Assembly (NCBI RefSeq): GCF_014873875.1
Contig: NZ_JADBEM010000001.1
Coordinates: forward strand, 4,960,001 to 5,024,000
Origin: Actinopolymorpha pittospori
GTDB taxonomy: Bacteria; Actinomycetota; Actinomycetes; Propionibacteriales; Actinopolymorphaceae
DNA: 64,000 nt
Reading direction: 5' to 3'
Shown: in pieces, positions 1 to 7,338 of the stretch
How the letters are laid out: every line of letters starts with the position of its first letter
Numbering within the stretch: position 1 is the stretch's first letter
Made by a program: the position numbers and the translations under genes
The notes under the pieces: model-generated
Seen by the model: only the letters and a program-made list of their open reading frames with translations
What the model was told of the DNA's origin: nothing
Database searches by the model: none

Positions 1-462
1 CTCACCTACCGCGTCGAGATCGAGCAGGGCCTGCCCGTCGAGGCCACCAACGTGGCCACGACCATCCACGAAACCCTCACCGACCCGCGCGGATGGCAGC
101 GCCTGCGTGACGTCTCGTTCGAACGCACCGACAGTGACAGTGCAGAGCTCCGGGTCATCCTCGCCACACCCGAGACCACCGACCGACTCTGCCTACCACT
201 GGACACCGGCGGTGAGTTCTCCTGCCGAGTCGGGGACCATGTGGTGCTCAACGCCAAGCGTTGGACCTACGCCGTGCCCGCCTACGCCGGTGCCAACGAC
301 GCCTACCGTCGCTACCTCATCAACCACGAAGTCGGCCACGCACTGGGGAACGGCCACTCCCGATGTGAGACCCCCGGTAAGCCCGCACCGGTCATGATGC
401 AGCAAACCAAGGGCGTCGGCAGATGCCAGCCCAATCCGTGGCCGTCCGTCCACGCCACCTGA
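1..462 (+). CDS. DUF3152-type zincin-like protein, C-terminal part (5' end outside window)
   Basis: The reading frame is open from base 1, so the start lies upstream of the window; the 154 codons seen are the C-terminal domain. Beginning at codon 109 (bases 325-357) it carries HEVGHALGNGH, an exact HExxHxxGxxH metzincin-type zinc-binding motif with the usual helix context. It ends soon after a Cys-rich MMQQTKG tail. This matches the conserved core of the actinobacterial DUF3152 family, which are normally exported proteins with an N-terminal anchor; that anchor would lie outside the window. Seen: motif and frame. Known: DUF3152 members are predicted but mostly uncharacterised metalloproteases. 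Inferred: an extracytoplasmic Zn-dependent peptidase. The internal GTG at 52 is not a credible start because homology begins earlier (frame reads LTYRVEIEQG from base 1). Confidence 0.85.
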   Translation, partial: LTYRVEIEQGLPVEATNVATTIHETLTDPRGWQRLRDVSFERTDSDSAELRVILATPETTDRLCLPLDTGGEFSCRVGDHVVLNAKRWTYAVPAYAGANDAYRRYLINHEVGHALGNGHSRCETPGKPAPVMMQQTKGVGRCQPNPWPSVHAT

Positions 463-775
463 CGCTCGTGCGCGCCCGGCAGCTTCTGGGACAGGGGGAT
501 AATCCGGCGCTCGGGAATCTCCGGACTGGTGGCAAGTCCGGCTTGCGGTTCGACACGGGCACTGCCACACAAGACGGTGGCGACCCGGAAGGATGACGCC
601 GGGCGTCCTGCCCGGGCGCCCGCGGACCGGTTGAGGGCACGTCAAGGTGTCAATGACGCAGGACGTGCACATGTGGCCGGAAGGTCGCGGGAACGGGTAC
701 CGCTGCGGTTCCTGAGAAGATCGCCGAGCCAGCGGGAGGATCCCAAAAGTGCGGGTAAAGTGTGGGACCCGCCAC
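463..775. other. Intergenic region without a recognisable gene
   Basis: Open frames here have no family resemblance and no ribosome binding site. The stretch separates the DUF3152 gene from the minus-strand tRNA-Lys and its hairpin. I see no repeat or operator in it. Confidence 0.6.
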
Positions 776-803
776 GGTCAGCGGCACCGTGGTGCCGCTG
801 ACC
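776..803 (-). terminator. Perfect hairpin just 3' of tRNA-Lys
   Basis: Arms 776-788 and 791-803 are perfectly complementary (13 bp each, 2-nt centre). The hairpin begins about 9 nt beyond the encoded CCA of the minus-strand tRNA-Lys, the right place for its transcription end. There is no U-tract, so intrinsic termination is an inference. Confidence 0.55.
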
Positions 804-811
804 TGTGTGGG

Positions 812-887
<76 letters not shown>

Positions 888-937
888 GTGGCATCGGAGA
901 TGTTAGCAGTGTGCGCGCCGAAGGGCGAAGTCCAGGG

Positions 938-2521
938 TCACCCCCGGCGCTGGAGCACGGCCTGGGCCGCGTTGTGACCACCGATTCCGCTCACGGCGCC
1001 ACCCCGTCGGGCCCCGCTGCCGCAGATCAACACGTTGGGCAGGTCGGTCTCGACGCCCCAGGTCCCCGCCTCCTCCGGGGCCTCGGCCCAGGGCCAGGCC
1101 AGGTCGCCGTGGAAGATATGTCCGCCCGGCATGCCCACCGACGCCTCGACGTCGACGGGTGTCTTCGCCTCCACGCACGGGCGGCCGTCACCGTCGACGG
1201 CGAGGCAGTCCTCGATGGGTTCCTCCAGGTAGGCGTTGAGCGCGTCGAGATACCCGCGCGTGGCGACCTCCCGCAGGTGTGCGTTGTCGGTCTCGAACAG
1301 CCGGGCCGGTGCGTGCAGGCCGAACAGCGTCAGCGTGTGCCAGCCCTGGGCGGCAAGGTCGGGCGCGAGGATGCTCGGGTCGGTGAGGGTGTGGCAGTAC
1401 AGCTCGCCGGGCGGGCGGGACGGCAGCCGGCCGGCAGCGGCCTCGTCGTGGGCCTTCTGCAGGTCGGCGTACCCCTCGTCGACGTGGAGGGTTCCGGCGT
1501 AGGCGAGTCGCGGGTCGGCACCCGACCGCAACCGCGGCAGCCGGGTCAGCAGGAGGTTGATCTTGAGCTGGGCGCCCTCCGGCGACTGGGCGGGGGAGTG
1601 GCCCCGGAGCCGGTCGAGGGTGGCCGGCGCCACACCTGCGAGCACGTACGACGCACTGACGGTGTGTTCGGCCTCGCCCGCGACGTAGGTGAGTTCCGCC
1701 TCCTGGCCGTCCGCGTCCACACGGGTGACCTCCGCGCCGGTCCGCAACTCCGCGCCGGCCCGGCGGGCGGCGTGCGCGAGGGCGCCGCTGACCGCCCCCA
1801 TGCCACCGACCGGTACGCGCCACTCGCCGGTGCCGTTGCCGATCAGGTGGTAGAGGAAGCAGCGGTTCTGCCGCAGGGACGGGTCGTGCGCGGAGGTGAA
1901 GGTACCGATCACGCCGTCGGTCAGGACGACGCCGCGCACCAGGTCGTCGGCGAAGGTCGCCTCGACCACCTCGCCGAGCGGCCGCTCGACGAACCGCTCC
2001 CAGGACGGCGCACCGATCGACCCCCGGATCTCAGGCGCGGGGCGCAGCGGCTCCAGCATCGTGGGGGCGAGCGTCCGCGCCACCTGGGTCCACTCGCCGT
2101 AGAAGGCCTGCCACGCGGCGTACTCGCGGTCGGAGCCGGTCAGCGCCCGGAAGGAGTCGGCGGTCGCCGGGCCGGGCTCACGCTCCACCAGCAGGCCGCT
2201 GTGCCCCCCGTCGCGGACCACCGGGGTGTACGACGCGACCGACCGCGAGCGCAGCTCCAGGCGGAGACCAAGGTCGGTGACGATCTGGTCCGGGAGCAGG
2301 CTGACGAGGTAGGAGTAGCGCGACAGGCGGGCGTCCAGGCCGGGAAAGGCCAGCTCGCTGACGGCGGCGCCGCCCAGGTGGTCCTGGCGTTCGAGCACCA
2401 GGACGGACATTCCGGCGCCGGCGAGATAGGCCGCCGCGACCAGCGCGTTGTGGCCACCGCCCACGACGGCGACGTCGTACCGCTTCATGGCGCGCAGCCT
2501 AGGCTCCGGCCGGCCGATCAT
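938..2521 (-). CDS. Phytoene-desaturase-like FAD/NAD(P) oxidoreductase
   Basis: A 527-residue flavoprotein of the phytoene dehydrogenase-like family (CrtI/PYROXD2-type). The N-terminus has the dinucleotide-binding signature VVGGGHNALVAAAYLAGAG followed by the acidic end of beta-2 (VLVLER) and LGGAA. The C-terminus has the second FAD contact, CGSGARRGGAVSGIGGHNAA. Length matches the family (about 500-530). Two starts are possible: the ATG at 2521, or an in-frame ATG eleven codons later giving MKRYDVAVVGGG. The latter places the Rossmann fold at the usual distance from the N-terminus and is preferred; neither has a clear ribosome binding site. No carotenoid genes (crtB, crtE) are nearby, so the substrate is unknown. 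It shares the strand with the reductase at 2585-3223, 63 bp upstream, and may be cotranscribed with it. Confidence 0.88.
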   Translation of the reverse strand: MIGRPEPRLRAMKRYDVAVVGGGHNALVAAAYLAGAGMSVLVLERQDHLGGAAVSELAFPGLDARLSRYSYLVSLLPDQIVTDLGLRLELRSRSVASYTPVVRDGGHSGLLVEREPGPATADSFRALTGSDREYAAWQAFYGEWTQVARTLAPTMLEPLRPAPEIRGSIGAPSWERFVERPLGEVVEATFADDLVRGVVLTDGVIGTFTSAHDPSLRQNRCFLYHLIGNGTGEWRVPVGGMGAVSGALAHAARRAGAELRTGAEVTRVDADGQEAELTYVAGEAEHTVSASYVLAGVAPATLDRLRGHSPAQSPEGAQLKINLLLTRLPRLRSGADPRLAYAGTLHVDEGYADLQKAHDEAAAGRLPSRPPGELYCHTLTDPSILAPDLAAQGWHTLTLFGLHAPARLFETDNAHLREVATRGYLDALNAYLEEPIEDCLAVDGDGRPCVEAKTPVDVEASVGMPGGHIFHGDLAWPWAEAPEEAGTWGVETDLPNVLICGSGARRGGAVSGIGGHNAAQAVLQRRG

Positions 2522-2584
2522 GGGCGAGGGGTGACCAGGTCGCCCGCGACCGCCAACGGCGCCACGAAGATCGACAGGGCCCGG

Positions 2585-3223
2585 TCAGGAGAGGATCTTG
2601 ACCGCGCTGCCGAACCCGGTACCCATGGAGAACTGCAGCATGATGTGCACCAGTCCCATGCCCTCGAGGTAGCGGGCGCGGACCAGCGCGCCGACGTCGA
2701 GCGGGCGCATGCCGCCCATCTCGATCAGTTTCGCGATCGTCGCCTTGGCGTCGGCGTCGTCGCCGGCGAGCAGGACGTCCAGCGGGTGCCCGGCGACCTC
2801 CCCGCTCAGCAGCGTCCCGGCGAAGGTCGTGTTGAACGCCTTCACGACCCGGGTGCTCTCCGGCGTGGCCTTCGCGATCTCCTGGCCGGCGGAGGTGTCC
2901 GCGGCGACGCTGAGGCCGTCGTACGTCGCGTTGATCGGGTTCGTGATGTCGACCAGGATCTTGTCGGCGAGGCGGTCGTAGTACTCCTTGACGATCCTGC
3001 TGGCGGCGACGTAGGGGACGGCGAGGATCACGATCTCGCCGACGAGATCATCGCCCAGCGTGCCCGGGGAGACCCGACCCTCGCTGACGCCCCGGAGCTC
3101 GTCGACGAGCGTCGCGGCATGGCCGGCGTCGCGGTCGAGGATGTGCACCTCGTGGGAGCCGGCGAGCAACCTCGTGGCGATACCGCGGCTCATGTTGCCC
3201 GCGCCGAGGATGGTGATCTGCAC
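2585..3223 (-). CDS. F420-dependent NADP oxidoreductase-like protein (NpdG family)
   Basis: The 212-residue product begins MQITILGAGNMSRGIATRLL, a Rossmann GxGxxxxG at the extreme N-terminus, followed by VHILDRD, the acidic/basic end of strand 2 that selects the cofactor. Later come EIVILAVPY, DITNPINATYDGL and KAFNTTFAGTL, all characteristic of the NADPH:F420 reductase / F420-binding oxidoreductase fold, and the length is typical. Known members move hydride between F420 and NADP; actinobacteria make F420. Whether this protein uses F420 or is a diverged NADP-binding paralogue cannot be read from sequence. The ATG start at 3223 places the nucleotide-binding loop correctly. It precedes the phytoene-desaturase-like gene on the same strand. 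Confidence 0.85.
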   Translation of the reverse strand: MQITILGAGNMSRGIATRLLAGSHEVHILDRDAGHAATLVDELRGVSEGRVSPGTLGDDLVGEIVILAVPYVAASRIVKEYYDRLADKILVDITNPINATYDGLSVAADTSAGQEIAKATPESTRVVKAFNTTFAGTLLSGEVAGHPLDVLLAGDDADAKATIAKLIEMGGMRPLDVGALVRARYLEGMGLVHIMLQFSMGTGFGSAVKILS

Positions 3224-3381
3224 GATGCGCCTCCCGTCCAGATGGCTGCGCCTTCGGGGTACGACATACCCCGGGCGGCGCCGGCCAGAACGGCTGAGGC
3301 GGCCACGAGCGGGTCAGGGGAGTGGGCCGGTGGTCCCGGCCGTGGTCCGGACGTGCGGCGCGGGGACAAGGGGAGGAAAAA

Positions 3382-3417
3382 GGGCCGTTGTCCGCGCGCG
3401 ATGCGGAACAACGGCCC
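3382..3417 (-). terminator. Intrinsic terminator downstream of the tRNA 3' fragment
   Basis: GGGCCGTTGT (3382-3391) pairs with ACAACGGCCC (3408-3417), extended by CCGC/GCGG across one bulge. On the minus strand the stem is followed by TTTTT, a canonical Rho-independent terminator. It lies 7 nt beyond the tRNA 3' end at 3424 and is probably the terminator of the tRNA gene that served as integration site. Confidence 0.75.
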
Positions 3418-3423
3418 CTCTGT

Positions 3424-3451
3424 TGGGGTGAGTGACGGGGCTCGAACCCGC
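3424..3451 (-). pseudogene. tRNA 3'-end fragment (attachment-site half)
   Basis: Minus strand: T arm GCGGG-TTCGAGC-CCCGT (3451-3435), acceptor 3' strand CACTCAC (3434-3428), discriminator C and encoded CCA (3426-3424). No matching 5' acceptor (GTGAGTG), D arm or anticodon arm lies at the expected distance to the right, so this is only the 3' end of a tRNA. Tyrosine-recombinase elements duplicate precisely this part of a tRNA when they integrate. The element would extend to the right of this point, which is where conjugative-element remnants are found. The tRNA identity cannot be read without the anticodon. Confidence 0.7.
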
Positions 3452-3477
3452 TGCTTCGTGCATGTCGGACACTGGCT

Positions 3478-3510
3478 CTGACCTGCGGATCTTGCGTCGT
3501 CGCAGGTCAG
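3478..3510. repeat. 10-bp perfect inverted repeat beside the att fragment
   Basis: CTGACCTGCG (3478-3487) and CGCAGGTCAG (3501-3510) are perfectly complementary with a 13-nt spacer, 27 bp inside the tRNA fragment. Position suggests an integrase/excisionase arm site, but a simple terminator hairpin is possible. Confidence 0.45.
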
Positions 3511-3599
3511 ACCGTGTTTGGCGTCTCGGGGTTGGTGGGCACTGGTCGGGGTTGAGGGTGGTTGCGGGGTGGTTGTTGTGGATGGCATCCACAGACGAG

Positions 3600-3629
3600 A
3601 AGGGCCCCACCAGCGTCGGTGGGGCCCTT
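3600..3629 (-). terminator. Strong hairpin terminator of the 3643-3843 gene
   Basis: AAGGGCCCCACC (3600-3611) and GGTGGGGCCCTT (3618-3629) form a perfect 12-bp stem with a 6-nt loop, starting 13 nt beyond the stop codon of the minus-strand gene at 3643. Confidence 0.75.
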
Positions 3630-3642
3630 CGTCATGCGCCGG

Positions 3643-3843
3643 TCACACCTTCGAGAGCTTCGCTTCCTCGTCGCGGCTGACCCGGAGCCAGTGGCCCGGA
3701 GGGTAGGCGCCCATCACCTTCCCGGACGCCTTGGAGTCGAAGAGCGTGAGGTGGCCGTCGGAGACGTTGAAGTGGTTCGCCTGGGGGTACGTCTCAGAGG
3801 CTTGAGGAATGCCCCCGGCGTACGTCGTGAGCACTACGGTCAT
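3643..3843 (-). CDS. Small hypothetical protein of the integrative element
   Basis: Encodes 66 residues with no family I recognise (MTVVLTTYAGGIPQASETYP...). It is a compact, soluble, mildly basic protein with alternating hydrophobic residues (HFNVSDGHLTLFDSK) suggesting a small beta-rich fold. Two close ATGs exist; GGAG ends one base before the first ATG (3849), while the second ATG (3843) has ideal 7-nt spacing from the same GGAG, so 3843 is chosen. A strong hairpin follows the stop codon. It lies between the tRNA att fragment and the HicB-like gene, and may be an accessory gene of the integrated element. Confidence 0.6.
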   Translation of the reverse strand: MTVVLTTYAGGIPQASETYPQANHFNVSDGHLTLFDSKASGKVMGAYPPGHWLRVSRDEEAKLSKV

Positions 3844-3877
3844 CGCCATGCTCCGGAATGTAGTCAGGCAAGATCAC

Positions 3878-4102
3878 CTATCCGGATTCGGGGGTGCCGT
3901 CCTCACGGGTGACGATCAGCCCGACTGTGGCCGGGTCGACCTCGAGCCACACCGCGATGAGATCGCGGGCCATGTGGTCGATCTCGTCGACACTTCGGGC
4001 CTGCGTCACGATGTCGAGCTCAGGGACTCGGATCAGCCAAAACTGTCCGTCCCGGGACACGACCGCCCGGTAGGTCTGGCCGGCCTCGCTCACCGCAGCC
4101 AC
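3878..4102 (-). CDS. HicB-like antitoxin-type protein
   Basis: The 74-residue product reads YRAVVSRDGQFWLIRVPELD, then DIVTQARSVDEIDHMARDLIAVWL, the partial-RNase-H-like HicB fold (strand-strand-'tq a.s.eea...a..ai'). The ATG at 4102 overlaps the end of the GIY-YIG gene by 13 bp, indicating translational coupling. No HicA toxin (a roughly 60-aa double-stranded-RNA-binding-domain protein with a catalytic His) is seen on either side, so this is either an orphan HicB, as often found on actinobacterial conjugative elements, or a regulator paired with the GIY-YIG protein. It lacks the C-terminal DNA-binding extension of long HicBs. Confidence 0.65.
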   Translation of the reverse strand: MAAVSEAGQTYRAVVSRDGQFWLIRVPELDIVTQARSVDEIDHMARDLIAVWLEVDPATVGLIVTREDGTPESG

Positions 4103-4575
4103 CCCTCAGGCATGCATGAGAGGGGCGCGGCCACCTTCCGAAGGACGTCCGAGCTCGGAAACACCTGACGTGGCAGCGCCAGCTTGTGCTCACCGCACGG
4201 ACAGCTCCAGACCTCGTGCATGCGTCCCTCACGCAGAAGGCGGCAGCCGGCCGCAGAGAGATCGTCAGACGGGGCGAGCGAGCGAGCGGGTCCAACGCGA
4301 ACTTGGCGCCTCAAAGGGGTGGCCGTGGTCGCTCGAGGCTCAGCTTCCCGGATGTTCCACGCCGGCCGTTCCGTCCGGATGGCTTCCGTCTCGGCGGCGA
4401 TCGCCGCGGCGCGGGAGTCGTAGTGGTCGACCGTGATACGGCGTAGCGACGTCCACCAGGGCTTCTCTGCGGCGTGCTCACCAAGTCTCCTCGGCAGGCT
4501 GGCAGTGATGCCCACGTAGAGCAGGGCGCCGTCTTCATCGAAGAATCGGTAGAGCGCGTTCGGCTCACCCGTCAC
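4090..4575 (-). CDS. GIY-YIG nuclease domain protein
   Basis: 161 residues. ALYRFFDEDGALLYVGITAS is a GIY-YIG signature (LYR...LYVGIT), followed by LPRRLGEHAAEKPWW with the conserved Arg and His and by AAAIAAETEAIRTERPAWNI, which holds the catalytic Glu and the closing Asn. A C-terminal extension ends in a WSCPCGEH motif, possibly metal-binding. The chosen start is GTG at 4575, because GGGAGGAGG lies 4-6 nt upstream; the longer frame to 4677 runs back into the truncated FtsK region and has no such signal. Such stand-alone nucleases are common on actinobacterial integrative elements. It is cotranscribed with the HicB-like gene. Endonuclease activity is inferred from the motif. Confidence 0.8.
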   Translation of the reverse strand: MTGEPNALYRFFDEDGALLYVGITASLPRRLGEHAAEKPWWTSLRRITVDHYDSRAAAIAAETEAIRTERPAWNIREAEPRATTATPLRRQVRVGPARSLAPSDDLSAAGCRLLREGRMHEVWSCPCGEHKLALPRQVFPSSDVLRKVAAPLSCMPEGWLR

Positions 4576-4712
4576 GGTCCTCCTCCCGTCAGTCCTTGGG
4601 TTTGAGGCCCGGCACGTCACGGGCTTCTCCCAGGGCTTGTCCTTGCGTTCACGGTCATCTCGTACTGGTCCATCCACCGCCGGGTCGCGTCCAGGTTCCG
4701 CCAGCCCTGCGC

Positions 4713-5606
4713 CACATCGATGAGTCGCACGACCCGTTGAAGGACGCCGAGCTGGCTAGGGACTTCGCTGATCTGTCCCGGATGACCCGCAAGCTGGGCA
4801 TCTCCTACGTGGTCATCAGCCAGTACGCCGGGCTGCCGACGTTCGGCGGCCTGGAGCCGCTGCGCTCCAGCATTATGGCTGGCAACGCGCTGGTCATGTA
4901 CACGCGGTCGAAGTCGCCCGGCAATCTGATGGCCGGCTTGGAGGTCGACCCGCTGACGATCCCGCAGATCAAGGGGTACGCCTACACGATGCGAACCGGA
5001 GCGACCGGTCGTGTTGCCCCGTTCCGGAATCGCCTGATCACCAACCCCGCCGAGCGCTGGATCGAGGACGCACCGCGCTGGAGTCTGAACGAGCAGGACG
5101 CCGTGTGGGTGATGGAGGCGTACGCCAAACGAGCCACCGACGTGAGCCAGATCCGCGCGGCGCAGGGCGAGATCCTCCGGAAGGTCATGTCCGGCGAGAT
5201 CAGCCCTGAGGCTGCCATGGCCGGCGCCAAGTCCGCCGCGGAGGCGCACGACATCGTCCAGCGCGCGAGCGGTACCCCTGGCGCGATGCAGACCGGCCCG
5301 GTCGCCGAGCGGATGGAGGCGCTGGTCGGGTCGGTGCCGTCGTGGCCGGACGTTTCGGTGTCGGACATCAAGGCGCCGGTGAACGCCGAGGAGGCCGACA
5401 ACCAGGCGCGGATCATCGCGGCGATACGGGACGGTGCCACGAAGCCTTCGCAGATCGTCGCTGCGCTCGCGGTCGACGGCTGCGGTAAGGACCTGAAGGA
5501 TCGTCGGGTGCGGCAGCTCCTCACCGAGCTGGTGGCAGACGGGAAGGTCCACGACGGGGGCCAAGGCGTGTGGAAGCTGCGCGAGCAGGCCGGGAGCGCC
5601 GACTGA
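4713..5606 (+). pseudogene. FtsK/TraB-type DNA translocase, 5'-truncated
   Basis: From codon HIDESHD (4713) the frame matches the C-terminal half of FtsK/SpoIIIE-type conjugal transfer proteins of actinobacterial ICEs: the Walker-B-like acidic cluster, then SRMTRKLGISYVVISQYAGL (the 'GI..v..tQ' strand), RSSIMAGNALVMYTRS, and a C-terminal winged-helix-like region (IIAAIRDGATKPSQIVAAL ... DRRVRQLLTELVADGKV). The Walker A half is missing. The bases upstream (4596-4712) read as unrelated sequence, so a deletion joins this gene to the back of the GIY-YIG gene. Full-length proteins move double-stranded DNA hexamerically between mycelial cells; this remnant cannot. Its stop overlaps the next ATG (TGATG). 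Confidence 0.8.
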
Positions 5607-5770
5607 TGATGGGTCACACCCACGTGTGCACGGGTCTCACCGCCGGGGCCGGGTTGCTCCCGGCGGTGAGCCCGCTCCTGCACGGGCCGGTCGAGCAGCT
5701 CGCGTTCGTCGCCTGCTGCGGGGCCCTGGCTTGGGGCACGCGAAGGGCAGGCGGCCTTGTTTGTTCGTAG
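5606..5770 (+). pseudogene. Metal-dependent hydrolase (YdjM-like) N-terminal fragment
   Basis: MMGHTHVCTGLTAGAGLLPA resembles the N-terminus of membrane-bound metal-dependent hydrolases of the YdjM family (M..HTH...G...g), followed by a hydrophobic segment. It starts on the TGATG overlap with the FtsK remnant, as expected for an operon of the conjugative element, but stops after 54 codons where the sequence switches into the direct repeat at 5761. The rest of the gene (usually over 200 codons) is absent. Confidence 0.65.
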
Positions 5771-5821
5771 GGACAGGCAGGTTGGTCGCTCGCACTGCTG
5801 GCGTCGACCAGGTGCTCATCG
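5761..5821. repeat. Direct repeat copy 1 flanking the GNAT gene
   Basis: Begins TTGTTCGTAGGGACAGGCAG and ends GTCGACCAGGTGCTCATCG (5803-5821). The same two blocks recur at 6463-6537 on the other side of the GNAT gene; the 19-base end block is identical and the spacing between blocks differs by about 14 bp. Confidence 0.7.
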
Positions 5822-5914
5822 CCGGCCTTGCCGAGTGGTTTGTGTTCAGGTTTATCCTCGCCGCGTCCTGGCCAACAGTTAAGTTCGTTTGCAGGCTCGG
5901 TACGCTCTTACCCT

Positions 5915-6457
5915 GTGGCGCCCGAGGGTCTCAGTTTCAGCACGGCCGACAGCTCTGTTGCGCCAGAGATCTCCCTGCTTTTCAGCCAGGCGATCGCCTA
6001 CTCTCTCGGTACTGCGAAGCCGGTTGTGCCTGACTCTCAGTTCGTGGACAAGCTGCGCAGACGACTTGATGCGCCGGGCACGGTCGTTGTAGTCGGGAAG
6101 CGAGGGGACACGTGTGTGGCCTGCTGCTTCGGACAGCCACTTCGCCTGGCAGACGGCCAAGTCTCGGAGGTGGAGGCTCATCTGAGTCTTGTCGCGGTCG
6201 CGCCCTCGTATTGGGGCCAGGGCTACGGCACGGTGCTAATGCAGTTCGCGGAGGAGTCATTTGAGGTCGCTGGATATATACGTGCCCAGTTACATGTACT
6301 ACAGGCCAACACAAGAGCACGGAACCTGTACGAGCGTTGTGGTTGGTCGTTTCTCGGAGCCGGTGAGCCTCACGAGGACGGTCCTCAGGTGGTGTACGGG
6401 AAGCAGTTCGCTGCGGGCCCACAGCCGTCCGAGGGTTCGGCCATAGGAGCGTGTTGA
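5915..6457 (+). CDS. GNAT-family N-acetyltransferase
   Basis: 180 residues. The acetyl-CoA-binding core is LSLVAVAPSYWGQGYGTVLM (motif A, the P-loop variant Q-x-G-x-G replaced by WGQGYG), followed by LHVLQANTRARNLYERCGW, the helix and strand typical of GNATs that acetylate small molecules or protein N-termini. The chosen start is GTG at 5915; a TACGCT -10-like hexamer lies 9 bp upstream, so translation may be leaderless; the longer open frame to 5828 has no signal. The gene sits alone between two copies of an imperfect direct repeat (5761-5821, 6463-6537), with slightly lower GC than the surroundings, suggesting it arrived as a unit. The substrate is unknown; antibiotic or amino-sugar acetylation is possible. 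Confidence 0.85.
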   Translation: MAPEGLSFSTADSSVAPEISLLFSQAIAYSLGTAKPVVPDSQFVDKLRRRLDAPGTVVVVGKRGDTCVACCFGQPLRLADGQVSEVEAHLSLVAVAPSYWGQGYGTVLMQFAEESFEVAGYIRAQLHVLQANTRARNLYERCGWSFLGAGEPHEDGPQVVYGKQFAAGPQPSEGSAIGAC

Positions 6458-6462
6458 GTTTC

Positions 6463-6537
6463 TTGTCCGTAGAGGCAGGCAACCTGATCGCGACGTGCTC
6501 GTCCGCGCTCCGAGGCTCGTCGACCAGGTGCTCATCG
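6463..6537. repeat. Direct repeat copy 2 flanking the GNAT gene
   Basis: TTGTCCGTAGAGGCAGGCAA starts the copy and GTCGACCAGGTGCTCATCG (6519-6537) ends it, matching 5761-5821. It begins six bases after the GNAT stop codon. Confidence 0.7.
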
Positions 6538-6761
6538 TCGCACGCCGGTGCAGGTTGTTGGGGTCAGGCGGAGAGACAGTGTGCCGCCGCTTGACCGTCC
6601 CTCTCGTTGTCCTCGGCTAATGGCCCGCTTATGGCCCGGCTGATCTCGTCCGTGACCTGGCCGCGGCCGGCGCCCCCATCAGGGTGGCGGGGCTCCTTTG
6701 AAGGGAAGGTGGCGTGGCGCGCGATCTGTAGGAGCGCCACCTCTCCTTTAGGAGAATCACT
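6538..6761. other. Non-coding stretch before the iteron-like array
   Basis: No credible gene. The only open frames have neither ribosome binding sites nor family motifs. It ends in AGGAGAATCACTTGAATCACC, the entry to the repeat array. Confidence 0.5.
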
Positions 6762-6933
6762 TGAATCACCCCTAAAACCGCAGGTCAGAGGCGGTGTCCA
6801 GGAGCCGTGAATCGCGAAAGGGCGTGAATCATGAATCACTTCGGCGTTTGCGCAGGTCAGTGGGTGATTCAGGGGTCGTGAATCAGCGTGAATCAGGCGA
6901 ATCCAGGGGTGGTGATTCAGCGCCCGTGAATCA
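6762..6933. repeat. Iteron-like array of TGAATCA / TGATTCA
   Basis: TGAATCA occurs at 6762, 6825, 6832, 6879, 6889 and 6927, and its complement TGATTCA at 6865 and 6913, plus a near match TGAATCG at 6808: eight exact heptamers in 172 bp. Spacing is irregular (7-48 bp), direct and inverted. This density is far above chance and resembles iterons of a replication origin or a cluster of regulator sites. It lies just downstream of a minus-strand helix-turn-helix reading frame (6971-7177). No CRISPR-like regular spacers. Confidence 0.7.
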
Positions 6934-6970
6934 CCCATACGCGCACGTTTGTCCGTTTCGGGCTTGAGCC

Positions 6971-7177
6971 TCATGCGGCGCCCTCCTGGAGCTGGCCACG
7001 GAGCGCCTGGTGCTGCATCGAGTAGGTGCCGAGGATGCGGGACACGGTGACCTGGGAGATGCCGGTGGCCGTCGCGATCTCCCGCTGCGACAGGTCCTTG
7101 CCGGCGTCGACGACGCACTTCCGGATCTGCTGCCACCGGTACTCGCAGTCGGACGGACCAGGGCCACTCGCCGCCAC
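6971..7177 (-). pseudogene. Helix-turn-helix protein, probable remnant
   Basis: 68 codons from a GTG. DLSQREIATATGISQVTVSR is a clear helix-turn-helix (recognition helix ISQVTVSRIL), preceded by EYRWQQIRKCVVDAGK. The protein is too short to be a full regulator, and another minus-strand frame immediately upstream (about 7190-7330; WPEFGLWLDADGTVEHWRGD) reads like a coding segment, suggesting that one longer gene was broken by a frameshift near 7180. The iteron-like array lies 38 bp downstream. A replication initiator or repressor of a mobile element is plausible but unproven. Confidence 0.5.
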
Positions 7178-7338
7178 GCATCAACAGGCTCGGCCAGGAC
7201 CGTTCGTCGCGGTCGCCGCGCCAGTGTTCGACGGTGCCGTCGGCGTCCAACCAGAGCCCGAACTCAGGCCAGCGGCGCCACCCAGACCATCCGACGGGGC
7301 GGGTGGGGCGCTTCTTCCCAGCCAAGAACTGGCCACCA

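Noticed and set aside
911-3481. 856-codon open frame on the plus strand
   Set aside because: It lies antisense to the phytoene-desaturase-like and F420-reductase genes, has no ribosome binding site or domain, and is the usual high-GC opposite-strand shadow.
3478-3510. Complete tRNA gene including bases to the right of the 3' fragment
   Set aside because: No GTGAGTG acceptor strand and no anticodon arm at the expected spacing; only T arm and 3' acceptor are present.
3878-4102. Complete HicAB toxin-antitoxin system
   Set aside because: No HicA-like gene on either side; the overlapping partner is a GIY-YIG protein.
6750-6940. Possible CRISPR array
   Set aside because: Repeats are only 7 bp, in both orientations and with irregular spacing; no 25-35-bp repeats or unique spacers, and no cas genes in the window.
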